From BOG-908 sp965198855 (GTDB lineage Bacteria; Pseudomonadota; Alphaproteobacteria; Acetobacterales; Acetobacteraceae): a DNA stretch of 64,000 nucleotides. Position 1 is the first letter of the stretch. The number at the start of each line of letters is the position of its first letter. The notes below the pieces were generated by a model, which worked only from the letters and a program-made list of their open reading frames with translations, searched no databases and was not told the DNA's origin. The stretch is from NCBI GenBank assembly GCA_965198855.1, contig CBDAPZ010000001.1, positions 2,232,001 through 2,296,000 of the forward strand. The letters run 5' to 3'. Below, piece by piece: positions 34,156-43,097 of this stretch. The position numbers and the translations under genes are program-made.

Positions 34156-34670
34156 CGGGAGGCGGCCGCCAGGGCGGCACTGTAGAGGGTGTTGGTGGCG
34201 CGGTTATGGGCGTGGCAAATGGCGACGGCGAGCGCATCGGCGGCGTCTGCACGGCGCAGGGTGGCGCCCGGCAGCAGGCGACGCACCATGTCGCCGACCT
34301 GGTTCTTGTCCGCATTGCCGGTGCCGACCACCGCGCGTTTGACCGTCTTGGCGCCGTATTCGGCCACTTTCAGCCCGGCCAAAGCAGGGGCGAGCAAGGC
34401 GACGCCACGCGCGTAACCGAGCTTGAGGGTGGCAGCGCCGTTGCGGTTCACATAGGTCTCTTCGACGGCGGCCTCGAGCGGGCGGTGTTCGGCGATCAGC
34501 TTCATGAGCGCCTCGTAGAGCACGCGGAGACGATCGGGGACGGAGGTGTCGCTATCGGTGCCAATCACGCCGTCGGCCAGGTGGCGCAGGCGGTTGCCGT
34601 CCACGTCGATGATGCCCCAGCCGGTGAAACGCAGGCCGGGATCCAGGCCGAGAAGGCGGATGGAGGCCAT
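34152..34670 (-). CDS. ruvC: Holliday junction resolvase RuvC
   Basis: A 172-residue endonuclease of the RNase H fold that cuts Holliday junctions symmetrically. The acidic residues are visible in LLGLDPGLRFTGWGIIDVDG (Asp10), AAVEETYVNRNGAATLKLG, and DAADALAVAICHAHNRA. It lies 29 bases after yebC and overlaps ruvA by four bases: the yebC-ruvC-ruvA order is widespread in proteobacteria. Confidence 0.96.
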   Translation of the reverse strand: MASIRLLGLDPGLRFTGWGIIDVDGNRLRHLADGVIGTDSDTSVPDRLRVLYEALMKLIAEHRPLEAAVEETYVNRNGAATLKLGYARGVALLAPALAGLKVAEYGAKTVKRAVVGTGNADKNQVGDMVRRLLPGATLRRADAADALAVAICHAHNRATNTLYSAALAAASR

Positions 34671-34699
34671 GCGTCAGCGCGCGGCCGGCGGCGTGTGCG

Positions 34700-35452
34700 T
34701 CACGCGGCCTGCAGGCGCGCGATCACCTCGTCCGGGATGTCGAAATTGGCGAACACGTTCTGCACGTCGTCATTTTCTTCCAGCACATCTATCAGTTTCA
34801 ACACAGACAGCGCGCGATCCTCGTCCAGGGTAACCGTCGTGGCCGGGCGCCAGTCGAACTTCGCTTCCTCCGGCGCACCGAAACGCTGCTCCAGCGCGTC
34901 GCGCACCGCGAACAGCGATTCGATGGTGCACGTGACCTCGTGACCATCCTCGCCGCTGACCACATCGTCGGCACCCGCCTCGATCGCCGCCTCCAGCATC
35001 TCGTCCGCCGTGGCCGCTGCCACCTTGTAGGTGACCACGCCGAGGCGCGAGAACATGAAGCTGACGGAGTTTGTCTCGCCGAGCGCGCCGCCATGCTTGG
35101 CGAAGGCCGAGCGCACGTCGCCGGCCGTACGGTTGCGGTTATCGGTCAGCGTCTCGACGATCACGGCGACGCCGGCCGGGCCGTAGCCCTCGTAGCGGAC
35201 TTCAACATAGTCCTCGCCGGCGGCCGAACCGGACGCCTTCTTGATGGCGCGGTCCACCGTGTCCTTGGTCATGTTCTGCTTGAAGGCGGCGGTGACCGCG
35301 GCACGCAGGCGGGCATTGGCGGCCGGGTCGGGCAGGCCCTGCTTGGCGGCGACCGTGATTTCGCGGATCAGCTTGGCGAACTGCCTGGAGCGACGGGCGT
35401 CCTGCGCACCTTTGCGGTGCATGACGTTCTTGACGTGACTATGGCCAGCCAT
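34700..35452 (-). CDS. yebC: YebC/PmpR family transcription/translation regulator
   Basis: A 250-residue cytosolic protein starting with the strongly conserved MAGHSHVKNVMHRKGAQD. It also has GLPDPAANARLRAAVTAAFKQNM and the domain 2/3 signature YEGYGPAGVAVIVETLTDNRNRT. YebC proteins act as DNA-binding regulators in some bacteria and, by later work, help ribosomes through difficult stretches. It is the first gene of a yebC-ruvC-ruvA unit. A GC-rich hairpin lies upstream at 35513. Confidence 0.95.
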   Translation of the reverse strand: MAGHSHVKNVMHRKGAQDARRSRQFAKLIREITVAAKQGLPDPAANARLRAAVTAAFKQNMTKDTVDRAIKKASGSAAGEDYVEVRYEGYGPAGVAVIVETLTDNRNRTAGDVRSAFAKHGGALGETNSVSFMFSRLGVVTYKVAAATADEMLEAAIEAGADDVVSGEDGHEVTCTIESLFAVRDALEQRFGAPEEAKFDWRPATTVTLDEDRALSVLKLIDVLEENDDVQNVFANFDIPDEVIARLQAA

Positions 35453-35512
35453 GACTACCTAAGACAAATGTTCAAAGGCGGCGTGTAGCAGGACAAAAGA
35501 ATAAGAAAAAGA

Positions 35513-35538
35513 TTGGGGAGCAGAAGCCTGCCCCCCAA
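35513..35538. repeat. GC-rich hairpin related to that after rpoD
   Basis: TTGGGG and CCCCAA pair around a loop with GAAGCC, followed by CCCCCGCAT. It shares order and wording with 20239-20265 and lies between the divergent yebC and DUF1800 genes. Confidence 0.45.
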
Positions 35539-35610
35539 ACCCCCGCATGTTCTGGATCCCGTTAATATCCGTTACTGATTGGGAATGCCTATCTGGTGTA
35601 GACTGTAGCA

Positions 35611-36894
35611 ATGGACGCACAGGTCACACAGGCGCTCATCCGCTTTGGGCTTGGACCGCGCGGGAGCGAAGCACCGCCCTCCGACCCGATTGCCTGGCTC
35701 GACGCACAGGTTGCGGGGCCGGATACGGCACAATTCCCCAGGGATCTGCCGAACACCGCCGATGGCCTGACCCTGCTGCGCGAACAGCGCAAGCTGAAGC
35801 AGAATTTTATCGGCCTCGCACTGCAGGCCGATAGCCGCGCGCAAACGGCGGAACTCGTCACCACGGCGGCACCATTTCGCGAAAGGCTCGTCTGGTTCTG
35901 GGCGAACCACTTCACCGTCAGCACACGGCAGGGCGAAACGTCCGCCGTGATGGGACCCTATATCCGTGAAGCCATACGGCCCTACGTCACCGGGCCATTC
36001 TTCGCGATGCTGCTGGCGGTGATGCGGCATCCGGCCATGCTGATGTACCTTGATAACGGCCAGTCAATCGGGCCGGACTCGCCGCTGGGCCAGAAAAGCC
36101 ATCGCGGGCTGAACGAGAATTTGGCGCGCGAATGCCTGGAGCTGCATACGCTGAGCCCCGCCTCCGGCTACACGCAGGCCGACGTCACCGCCTTCGCCGC
36201 CGTGCTCACCGGCTGGTCGGTGGAGATCAATACGCTGCAGCCGGGCTTCGTCTTCCGCGAAGAGGCACACCAGCCGGGTGCCAAGACGGTGATGGGGCAG
36301 ACATTCCCGCCAGGCGAGGCCGGCGGCATACTCGCACTGGATTTCCTGGCGCATCATCCGGCCACCTACCGGCATCTGGCGACCAAGCTAGTGTGCCATT
36401 TCGTCGCCGACACGCCGCCGCCGGAGGCTGTACGCACCGTCGAAGCGCGGCTGCACGATACGAATGGCGACCTCGGCGAAGCCGCACGCGCACTGGTGCG
36501 GCTGCCGCAGGCCTGGAGCCCGGGCACGAAATTCCGCACGCCATTCGATTTTACGGTCGCCACGCACCGGCTGATGGATTTCTTGCCGCCGGATAATCCG
36601 CCCTTTCTCCCCGGTGCGATGAACGCCCTCGCACAGCCGGTGTGGGGTGCCCCGCTGCCGAACGGATGGCCGGACCGCGCGCAGGACTGGACAGCGCCTG
36701 ACGCGATGATACGGCGCATCGACTGGGCCTATGCGATGGCCGGCCATATCGGCGATCGCGATCCGGCCGCGCTGGCCAACGCGGCACTCGGCCCGGCCAT
36801 GAAGCCTGCCACGCTTGCCGCCATGCGCAACGCCGGCTCCCGCCGCGATGCGCTGGCGCTGCTGCTCACCTCGCCCGAATTTCAACGACGCTGA
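35611..36894 (+). CDS. DUF1800 domain protein
   Basis: A 427-residue DUF1800 protein. Family blocks include LIRFGLGPRGSE near the start, FRERLVWFWANHFTVS, AIRPYVTGPFFAMLLAVMRHPAMLMYLDN, and GLNENLARECLELHTL followed by YTQADVTAFAAVLTGW. The function is unknown; members nearly always precede a DUF1501 gene, as here. No signal peptide is seen, unlike many members, so the start might lie elsewhere, but no better upstream start exists. It is the first gene of a three-gene operon, with the next gene six bases away. Confidence 0.9.
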   Translation: MDAQVTQALIRFGLGPRGSEAPPSDPIAWLDAQVAGPDTAQFPRDLPNTADGLTLLREQRKLKQNFIGLALQADSRAQTAELVTTAAPFRERLVWFWANHFTVSTRQGETSAVMGPYIREAIRPYVTGPFFAMLLAVMRHPAMLMYLDNGQSIGPDSPLGQKSHRGLNENLARECLELHTLSPASGYTQADVTAFAAVLTGWSVEINTLQPGFVFREEAHQPGAKTVMGQTFPPGEAGGILALDFLAHHPATYRHLATKLVCHFVADTPPPEAVRTVEARLHDTNGDLGEAARALVRLPQAWSPGTKFRTPFDFTVATHRLMDFLPPDNPPFLPGAMNALAQPVWGAPLPNGWPDRAQDWTAPDAMIRRIDWAYAMAGHIGDRDPAALANAALGPAMKPATLAAMRNAGSRRDALALLLTSPEFQRR

Positions 36895-36899
36895 AGGAG

Positions 36900-38090
36900 A
36901 TGCCCATGCTCCGCCGACGCACCGCCCTGCTGGGCCTTTCCACCGCCCTTGCCTTCGGCCCTTTCAGCCTGGCGCTGGCACAGGCCGATACAGACCGCAT
37001 CTTCGTGGTGGTGATCTTGCGCGGCGCGTTGGACGGGCTGGCGGCGGTGGTGCCGCATGGCGACAGCCATCTCGCCACCTGGCGCGCCGGGCTGATCCCC
37101 GCGCCGGACAAGCCGGACGCGCTGCTCGATATGGGCGGGTTCTTTGGCATGCATGCGGCTTTGAAGGGCGTTCACGGGCTTTACGCCGCCGGCGAGTGCC
37201 TGCCAGTGCATGCGGTGGCGGGTGGCGCCTACCGCAGCCGCAGCCATTTCGATGCGCAGGATTTTCTGGAATGCGGCGCCGATCGGCGGATGGAGACCGG
37301 GTGGCTGAACCGCGTGGTGGGCAGCCTGCCGCCGCGCAAATCCCCTGCCGGAGACGCCCTGGCGGTGGGCAGCAACATTCCGCTGCTGCTGCGCGGCCCG
37401 GCGATGGTGGATAATTACGCCTCGCCGGATGGTGCGGAGCGGCCGGCGCCTGAACTCTATTCGCGGATCGCGGCGCTGAATGCCGCCGATGCGCTGACCG
37501 GGCCGGCGGTGGCCGAAGGACTGCGTGGGCGGGATTTCTCGGTCAGCACGCTGGGCGATGGGCATCCGGCCGCAGCTGCGCCGGCCGCTCGTTTCGCGAC
37601 CCTGGCGGCGGCGGCGGGCAAATTGCTCGCGGCGTCCGACGGTCCGCGCGTAGCGGCTTTGGAGCTGGGCGGGTGGGACACGCATGCGGACCAGGCGAAC
37701 CATCTGGTAGGTCCGCTGACCCAGCTCGATGGCGGGTTGGTGGCGCTGAAGCAGGCGCTCGGTGAAGCCTGGCAGCGCACCGTCGTGCTGGTGATGACGG
37801 AGTTCGGCCGCACGGTGCGGATGAACGGCACCAAGGGCACCGATCACGGCACGGCGGGTGTGGCGTTCGTGCTTGGCGGCCGGGTGGCAGGCGGCCGGGT
37901 TGGCGGCGCCTGGCCCGGGCTGGCGCAATCGGCGCTGTTCGAGAACAGGGATCTGGCGCCGACGACCGATCTTCGCAGTGTGGCGAAAGGGATTCTGGGC
38001 GCGCATCTCGGGGTTTCGCCGAGCCGGATGGAGGATGTCTTTCCGGGCAGTGGTGCGGCGGGTGCGATGAGTGGATTGCTGCGGGCGTGA
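36900..38090 (+). CDS. DUF1501 domain protein, exported (Tat-like signal)
   Basis: A 396-residue DUF1501 (sulfatase-like fold) protein. The N-terminus MLRRRTALLGLSTALAFGPFSLALAQA has a twin Arg and a hydrophobic stretch, consistent with Tat export. Core motifs are FVVVILRGALDGLAAVVPHGD, LELGGWDTHADQANHLVGPL (metal-binding Asp and His), VLVMTEFGRTVRMNGTKGTDHGTAGVAFVLGG and the C-terminal DLAPTTDLRSVAKGIL. The substrate is unknown. It pairs with DUF1800 upstream. Its stop forms GTGA with the next gene's start. Confidence 0.9.
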   Translation: MPMLRRRTALLGLSTALAFGPFSLALAQADTDRIFVVVILRGALDGLAAVVPHGDSHLATWRAGLIPAPDKPDALLDMGGFFGMHAALKGVHGLYAAGECLPVHAVAGGAYRSRSHFDAQDFLECGADRRMETGWLNRVVGSLPPRKSPAGDALAVGSNIPLLLRGPAMVDNYASPDGAERPAPELYSRIAALNAADALTGPAVAEGLRGRDFSVSTLGDGHPAAAAPAARFATLAAAAGKLLAASDGPRVAALELGGWDTHADQANHLVGPLTQLDGGLVALKQALGEAWQRTVVLVMTEFGRTVRMNGTKGTDHGTAGVAFVLGGRVAGGRVGGAWPGLAQSALFENRDLAPTTDLRSVAKGILGAHLGVSPSRMEDVFPGSGAAGAMSGLLRA

Positions 38091-38995
38091 AGGCCTGGGT
38101 GGTCCTGGCGGTATTCGCCTGGACTGCCGCTTTTGCGGAGCCGCCGGATAAGGCGTTGTTGCCGTTTTCGGCTGAGTCGCCGTGGAACACGCGAGTTAAT
38201 GCCGATGCGGTGTTTTCCGGCGATGGCGATGCAATGACGCGAGATATCCTGGCAGGTCAGGCGCTGATCCATGCCGGCACGTGGTCCATGCCGATCTATC
38301 TGGCCCAAGCGCATGATCCTTGGGTGCGGGTGCATGACGAGGAGAATGCACGGGATTTCTCGGCGCAAGTACCGCGGGAGGCGAAACCTGATCCGATGGA
38401 TGATGCGCATCTTTTCGTGGTCGATCCGGCGCATCGGTTTGTTCTTGAGATGTATAGGGCTAGGGTTTTTGCTGATAGGGATATTGCGGCTCGGCGGGTT
38501 TTTCGGGTTGATCTTTCCGGGACCGGGATGTTTTTGCATGACGGGATGTTTCCAGGCGTGCGAGCGATGGATGCGAGCGGATTTGGGGGTGTGTTGCGCG
38601 CGTGGGAAATGCGGGCGGGCCGGATAGATCATGCGCTGACGTTTCTGTTGCCGGTTGGGCGACTGAAGCATGGGCCGGTGTGGCCGTCGGGGCGGGAAGA
38701 TTTTTGGGGGTTTCGTGATTACAGGGGGCATGTGCCGATTGGCACGTTGATTGCGATCCCGCCTGCGTTGGACGTGCGGAAACTCGGGTTGTCGTCGGGA
38801 GGTTTGGCATTGGCGCAGGCGCTGCAGGCCTATGGTGCGTATTGCGACGACAGTGTTGGAACGGATGGGATTGTTCTTTCCGCCGAGGCTGCAAGCGAGG
38901 GTTCAAAGCCTCTGTTGGAGATGCGTCGAGATTTTCCGGTTCTTCGCGTGTATTTGCGTGCCGTGCTGAACAATCACCCGCCGAAGAAGTCATAA
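38087..38995 (+). CDS. secreted protein of unknown function, third gene of the DUF1800/DUF1501 operon
   Basis: A 302-residue protein from a GTG that overlaps the DUF1501 stop. It has a signal peptide (residues 1-17, VVLAVFAWTAAFA) and a mature part with SPWNTRVNADAVF, DDAHLFVVDPAHRFVLEMYRA and GVLRAWEMRAGRIDHALTFLLP. Similar 'SPWN' secreted proteins occur in actinobacteria and alphaproteobacteria without known function; I assign none. The 3' half is more T-rich than the neighbours. Its TAA is the first three bases of an AT-rich hairpin repeat. Confidence 0.7.
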   Translation: MKAWVVLAVFAWTAAFAEPPDKALLPFSAESPWNTRVNADAVFSGDGDAMTRDILAGQALIHAGTWSMPIYLAQAHDPWVRVHDEENARDFSAQVPREAKPDPMDDAHLFVVDPAHRFVLEMYRARVFADRDIAARRVFRVDLSGTGMFLHDGMFPGVRAMDASGFGGVLRAWEMRAGRIDHALTFLLPVGRLKHGPVWPSGREDFWGFRDYRGHVPIGTLIAIPPALDVRKLGLSSGGLALAQALQAYGAYCDDSVGTDGIVLSAEAASEGSKPLLEMRRDFPVLRVYLRAVLNNHPPKKS

Positions 38996-40030
38996 AAGTT
39001 TTTTGCTTCTTTTTTTCAAAAAAGAAGTGCTTTCTTCTCGTATGCCTTTCATCGACCAAGGCTTGTGCAAAACTGCCCAGTGCAGCGATGCCCCTGCATT
39101 TGACAAGGTTTTTTTGTATCGGTCATCGCCTGCAAGGAAATCATAGGTGTTCAGGCCACGGGCGATGTAGTTTTCAATGGCCATGCTGTGGCTTGTGAGG
39201 CCGGGTTTGAGGCGGGGATCTTCAGGGTGAGCGAAGCCGCTCTGATAGAGCAGGACGCGCCCGCCTTCGATGAAGTTGTAGAGGATACCAATCGTTGTCT
39301 CCTGCGTCAGTATGCGCAGGAGTTCGACGGTGTGGTTTTTCCATCCGCGGTCGATGAGAGCTTTGTGGAAGTCGACAATGGCGGGATTGGCGAAGGCGCC
39401 AGGTTTGCCCCGGCGTTGCCAGGCGGATTGATGCAGGGCGACCATTTCGGTGAACCAGGTGGTGGCTTGTTCTCGCGTTGTTGTCTGTTCCAGGCGCAAG
39501 GTTTCACCGTAAAGCCGGGCAGAACGGCGGATTTGAGCGCGGGCATTCGTGCTGAGCGTGTCGAGAAAGGGGGTCTGGAGGGCGGCGAGGTTCACGCTGG
39601 GGGCTTGGCGGGTTTGGTGAAGGGTGCACCAGCCTAGGGTTTGAGCGGCGTGGAAGGTGGCGTCGCCGAGGCCGGAGAGCATCAGGGGGGCGGCTTTCTG
39701 GCGGGTGAAATCGAGGATGGGGGCGATGGCGTGCTCGTGGCCGGTGCGGAGGAGTAGACCGTTATGTTCGATGAAGACGGAGTCGGCGATGGGATTGCCG
39801 GTCTGATTCAGCCAAAAGCGGCCGTTGCCTTGGCCGATGAGGGCGAGGGCAATGTCCTGGCCGTTTTGGGTGGCGCTGAGCAGGTGGGCGTGGGCGAAGC
39901 GGGTGTCGGCCTGGCAGCCAAGGAAGGTCCAGCTGCGGAAGAAGCCGCCATTGCCGGCTGCTTCGAGCGCCTGCCAGCGTTGGCCTAGGGCGGCGAAATC
40001 GTCGATAGGGGTGAGGGTGAGGTGCAGCAC
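38990..40030 (-). CDS. FemAB/CelD-like GNAT acyltransferase
   Basis: A 346-residue protein with a GNAT-like BioF2-type acyltransferase domain. NARAQIRRSARLYGETLRLEQ is followed by the WFTEMVALHQSAWQRRGKPGAF block and, near the end, NTYDFLAGDDRYKKTLSN, which is the hallmark D-F-x-x-G-D-x-x-Y-K. This family is linked to exopolysaccharide biosynthesis. The C-terminal extension STSFLKKRSKKLL is encoded by an AT-rich hairpin repeat and is not expected in homologues. It faces the YdcF gene divergently, 42 bases apart. Confidence 0.85.
   Translation of the reverse strand: MLHLTLTPIDDFAALGQRWQALEAAGNGGFFRSWTFLGCQADTRFAHAHLLSATQNGQDIALALIGQGNGRFWLNQTGNPIADSVFIEHNGLLLRTGHEHAIAPILDFTRQKAAPLMLSGLGDATFHAAQTLGWCTLHQTRQAPSVNLAALQTPFLDTLSTNARAQIRRSARLYGETLRLEQTTTREQATTWFTEMVALHQSAWQRRGKPGAFANPAIVDFHKALIDRGWKNHTVELLRILTQETTIGILYNFIEGGRVLLYQSGFAHPEDPRLKPGLTSHSMAIENYIARGLNTYDFLAGDDRYKKTLSNAGASLHWAVLHKPWSMKGIREESTSFLKKRSKKLL
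38993..39027 (+). repeat. AT-rich hairpin repeat, copy 6
   Basis: TAAAAGTTTTTTGCTTC then a T-run, CA, and AAAAAGAAG. CTTCTTTTTT pairs with AAAAAAGAAG. The element supplies the TAA of the plus-strand gene and the last dozen codons of the convergent minus-strand gene, which ends at 38990. Confidence 0.75.
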
Positions 40031-40072
40031 GCAGCGCGAGACTAGCGGGTTGGGGGGTGGCTGTCGCGTCTG

Positions 40073-40852
40073 GTGCTTTCGCTGTGGGTGCGGATCGGGC
40101 AGATGGGGGGGATGTCGATCGCTGCGCTATCCGCCTTCGTGCTTATTCCGCCGATGAACTGCCTGGGGGTGGCCTGTGTGGGTGCCGTTTTGTGGCGGCG
40201 GCGGATGGGACGGGCGCTGCTGGCGGTGGGGCTGGTGGGGCTGGTGGTGTTCGCGCTGCCGATGGTGTCCGGCACGTTGATGAGCAGTCTGGAGCGTGGG
40301 CTGCCGACGACGCCGCCGGCCGATGACAAGCCTGGTGCGATCGTGATTTTGAGTGGCGACCAAGCCGACGTGCTGGAGAGCGGGGTGGCGACCACGATGG
40401 TGGGGCACCTGACCTTGGAGCGCGAGCGGGCGGGGGCGGTGCTGGCGCGGCAGACGGGTTTGCCGGTGCTGGTGACCGGCGGGGTGATCGACCCCGGCTC
40501 GGCGACGCTGGCGACGATCATGTCCAGGAGCTTGAAACAGGATTTTGGCGTGGATGTGCAATGGAAGGAGGAGCGCTCGATCGATACGTGGGAGAATGCT
40601 GTTTATAGTGCTGCGATCTTGCGGAAGGCGGGGATACGTTCGGTGTATCTGGTGACGCATGCGTGGCATATGCGGCGGGCGATGATCGCGTTCCGTGCGG
40701 CGGGGCTGGTGGTGACGGCGGCGCCGGTGGCGATGGATGAGCCGCCGCATTTTGGCTTGCATAGTTTGGTGCCGCTCGTTTCATCCTGGCAAACGAGTTT
40801 TTATGCGTTGCATGAGTGGGTTGGCACAGCCTGGTATAGCTTGCGTGCCTGA
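40073..40852 (+). CDS. YdcF/ElyC-type DUF218 membrane protein
   Basis: A 259-residue protein. Two N-terminal hydrophobic helices (about residues 14-37 and 48-65) are followed by a DUF218 domain: PGAIVILSGD, LERERAGAVLARQTGLPVLVTGG, SIDTWENAVYSAAILRKAGIRSVYLVTHAWHMRRAM. These match the SanA/YdcF/ElyC family, of which ElyC affects envelope polysaccharide (peptidoglycan and ECA) synthesis. The GTG start at 40073 has a G-rich upstream stretch. It is followed directly by another FemAB-like gene, which suggests an envelope polysaccharide role. Confidence 0.88.
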   Translation: MLSLWVRIGQMGGMSIAALSAFVLIPPMNCLGVACVGAVLWRRRMGRALLAVGLVGLVVFALPMVSGTLMSSLERGLPTTPPADDKPGAIVILSGDQADVLESGVATTMVGHLTLERERAGAVLARQTGLPVLVTGGVIDPGSATLATIMSRSLKQDFGVDVQWKEERSIDTWENAVYSAAILRKAGIRSVYLVTHAWHMRRAMIAFRAAGLVVTAAPVAMDEPPHFGLHSLVPLVSSWQTSFYALHEWVGTAWYSLRA

Positions 40853-41900
40853 TGCCGGGTTTTCGGTACGCGAGGTGCCGGGGCTGGAGTTGCTTTCGCC
40901 TGAAGCACTGAGGCTTTTTGGACGAGACGGGATTTTTTCTACCCCTGCATGGTATCGTTGCACCATCGACCACGCGTTGCCTGCGCGGATTCGTGCGACC
41001 TTCATGGAGATTACGCGCGGCGGGCAAGTGCGGGCTGTGTTTCCACTGCAGCATGGCGCCCACGATATCTTTTCGGCTTTGACGACGCCGTATACGTGCT
41101 TGTGGCAACCGCTTTTTGCTAGCTCATCGCCGGTTGAGCTGGTTGAGATTGGCACGGCTTTTGGCGCCTATTGCCGTCGGTATCCAACGACGCGGCTGGA
41201 GGCGCTGGATGCGGATGCACCGTGGCTACCGCCCTTGCTGGCCGGCTCGAAAGCGGGTGGACTTACGCCGTTGCGCTTCGATCATTTCGGCAATTGGCAC
41301 GAGGATGTAGGTGGGCTGGACTGGTATAGCTATCTTTCCGCGCGTCCTGGCGCATTGCGCGAGGCGATCCGCCGGCGCAGCAAGCGGCTGATGGACAAGC
41401 TGGGTGCTGTGTTTTTGATCGTTTGCGGCGAAGAGGGATTGGAGGAGGCGATTACGGCTTACGAGCAGATCTATTCTGCAAGCTGGAAAGAACCGGAGCC
41501 GTTTGCTTTTTTCAATGCCGCGTTCATGCGCGCGTGCGCAATAGATGGCAGTCTGCGGCTTGGCGTTCTACGGTTAGACGGAAGGCCGCTCGCGGCGCAG
41601 TTCTGGGTAGTGCGGGACGGCGTTGGCGCGGTGTTGAAGCTTGCCCATGACGAGAAAAGCCGTGCCCTATCGCCGGGCACCGTGCTGACGGCATTGATGA
41701 TACGCCACATGCTGGAAGAGGAGCAGGTGAGCTCGCTCGATTTCGGCCGCGGCGACGATGACTATAAGAAGGATTGGGTTGGTGGGCGCCGGCAGCGGAT
41801 TGGCGTTCTGCTTGCCAATCCTCGCACATTGCAAGGTGGTGCGGCTCTGTTACGCCATTTCGCCGGCTTGGCGCGTCGGCGTTTCCAGGTAGCGGTCTAA
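40845..41900 (+). CDS. FemAB-like GNAT acyltransferase, exopolysaccharide-associated type
   Basis: About 351 residues. The C-terminal GNAT domain has LREAIRRRSKRLMDKLG, YEQIYSASWKEPEPFAFFNAAFMRACA and SSLDFGRGDDDYKKDWVGGRR, matching the FemAB-related proteins associated with PEP-CTERM/exosortase-type exopolysaccharide loci. The start is uncertain. GTG 40845 would overlap the YdcF stop by eight bases; ATG 40803 or 40812, further inside YdcF, are also in frame. The 3' end overlaps the convergent glycosyltransferase gene by 51 bases, in different frames on opposite strands. Confidence 0.82.
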   Translation: MPDAGFSVREVPGLELLSPEALRLFGRDGIFSTPAWYRCTIDHALPARIRATFMEITRGGQVRAVFPLQHGAHDIFSALTTPYTCLWQPLFASSSPVELVEIGTAFGAYCRRYPTTRLEALDADAPWLPPLLAGSKAGGLTPLRFDHFGNWHEDVGGLDWYSYLSARPGALREAIRRRSKRLMDKLGAVFLIVCGEEGLEEAITAYEQIYSASWKEPEPFAFFNAAFMRACAIDGSLRLGVLRLDGRPLAAQFWVVRDGVGAVLKLAHDEKSRALSPGTVLTALMIRHMLEEEQVSSLDFGRGDDDYKKDWVGGRRQRIGVLLANPRTLQGGAALLRHFAGLARRRFQVAV

Positions 41901-43067
41901 TACGGAGAGCACGGCGCTCCACGCATAACCGCGTTCCATGGCGGCGCGTGCGGCGGTTCCTAGGCCGGGGTGGAGGCCTGCCAGGACCTCGCCAATCTTC
42001 GATGCGAAATCTGCAGCGCCATCAGCCACCAGCAACTCGCTGCCGGCTGTGGCACGCACACCTTCGAAGGCGGCGGGCGAGGCGATGACGGGTTTGCCCA
42101 TCGCCATGCCTTCGAGCACCTTGTTCTGTATGCCGCGGGCAATGCGCAATGGCGCTACGCTCACCGCTGCATGCGCGACATAGGGACGCACATCTTCTAC
42201 ACGGCCGGTAACATGCACATTTGGCAGATTAGCCAATGCGAGCATTTCTGCCCCCGGGTTGGCGCCGACCGCCCAGAATTGGATGTTCGGCTGTGTCGCT
42301 TGCACAAGCGGCATCACTTCGCGCGCGAACCAGATGGCGGCATCGGCATTCGGCCAGTAATCCATGTTGCCGGTGAACACGAGATTGGGGCCTTGATCGT
42401 CATAAGGCGTGGCGTAGACGCTTTCGGGGGAGAAGCGCGCAAGATCCACGCCACATTCGACAGCAACCGTTTTTTCGGCACTTTCGGGTGCCAGTTCGCG
42501 GAAACGGCTGGCTTCGGGTTCGGAGACGAAGAAACTCCAGTCGCAGGCGGCGGCCGCCTTGCGCTCATACGTCAGCAGCGTGCGCGCTTCCCGCTGCCAA
42601 ATCAGCTTCATCGGGTATTTGGCGCCTTCGCCGTATTCGGCCCATTTTTCGGAGTCGACGTCCTGCGCATCGAGAATCTTGCACGGATGCGTTTTTCCGA
42701 GCGCGTAAGGTGCCATGGCAACGGAGTAAATATAGACCACGTCCATCGGCGTTGCAGCCATGGTGTTATCCACCCAATCCTGAAGTCTGGGCTCGTAGTA
42801 GAAATCGGGCATCAAGGGCCGCCCGGGCCGCATCTTGAACAGCGCCTTGATTTTCTGGCGGCGCTTGTCGATGGGGAACGCGCCGACGCTGGTGCAGACG
42901 GATTTCAGGTGATCGACATGTGCCATATCTGCCGGGTCATCTACGACGCAGCCGAGATGAATACGGTAATCCGGCTTCAGTTTCTGGATCAGATTCCAGC
43001 CCCGGATCTTTTCGCCCTTGTTGAGGGGCCAGGGAATGCGATGGCTGATGAAAATGAGATCACGCAA
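41850..43067 (-). CDS. glycosyltransferase, TIGR03087-like (exosortase/exopolysaccharide associated)
   Basis: A 405-residue GT4-type enzyme. The opening LIFISHRIPWPLNKGEKIRGWN is distinctive of the glycosyltransferase family found with PEP-CTERM/EpsH1 systems. The donor-binding half has NLVFTGNMDYWPNADAAIWFAREVMPLV, then VHVTGRVEDVRPYVAHAAVSVAPLRIARGIQNKVLEGMAMGKPVIAS with the conserved Glu. No exosortase is in the window. It probably adds a sugar to a secreted polysaccharide together with the FemAB-like neighbours. An inverted-repeat element lies upstream. Confidence 0.88.
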   Translation of the reverse strand: MRDLIFISHRIPWPLNKGEKIRGWNLIQKLKPDYRIHLGCVVDDPADMAHVDHLKSVCTSVGAFPIDKRRQKIKALFKMRPGRPLMPDFYYEPRLQDWVDNTMAATPMDVVYIYSVAMAPYALGKTHPCKILDAQDVDSEKWAEYGEGAKYPMKLIWQREARTLLTYERKAAAACDWSFFVSEPEASRFRELAPESAEKTVAVECGVDLARFSPESVYATPYDDQGPNLVFTGNMDYWPNADAAIWFAREVMPLVQATQPNIQFWAVGANPGAEMLALANLPNVHVTGRVEDVRPYVAHAAVSVAPLRIARGIQNKVLEGMAMGKPVIASPAAFEGVRATAGSELLVADGAADFASKIGEVLAGLHPGLGTAARAAMERGYAWSAVLSVLDRYLETPTRQAGEMA

Positions 43068-43097
43068 AATGCTGTCTACTCTCGATAGGAAGAAAGG

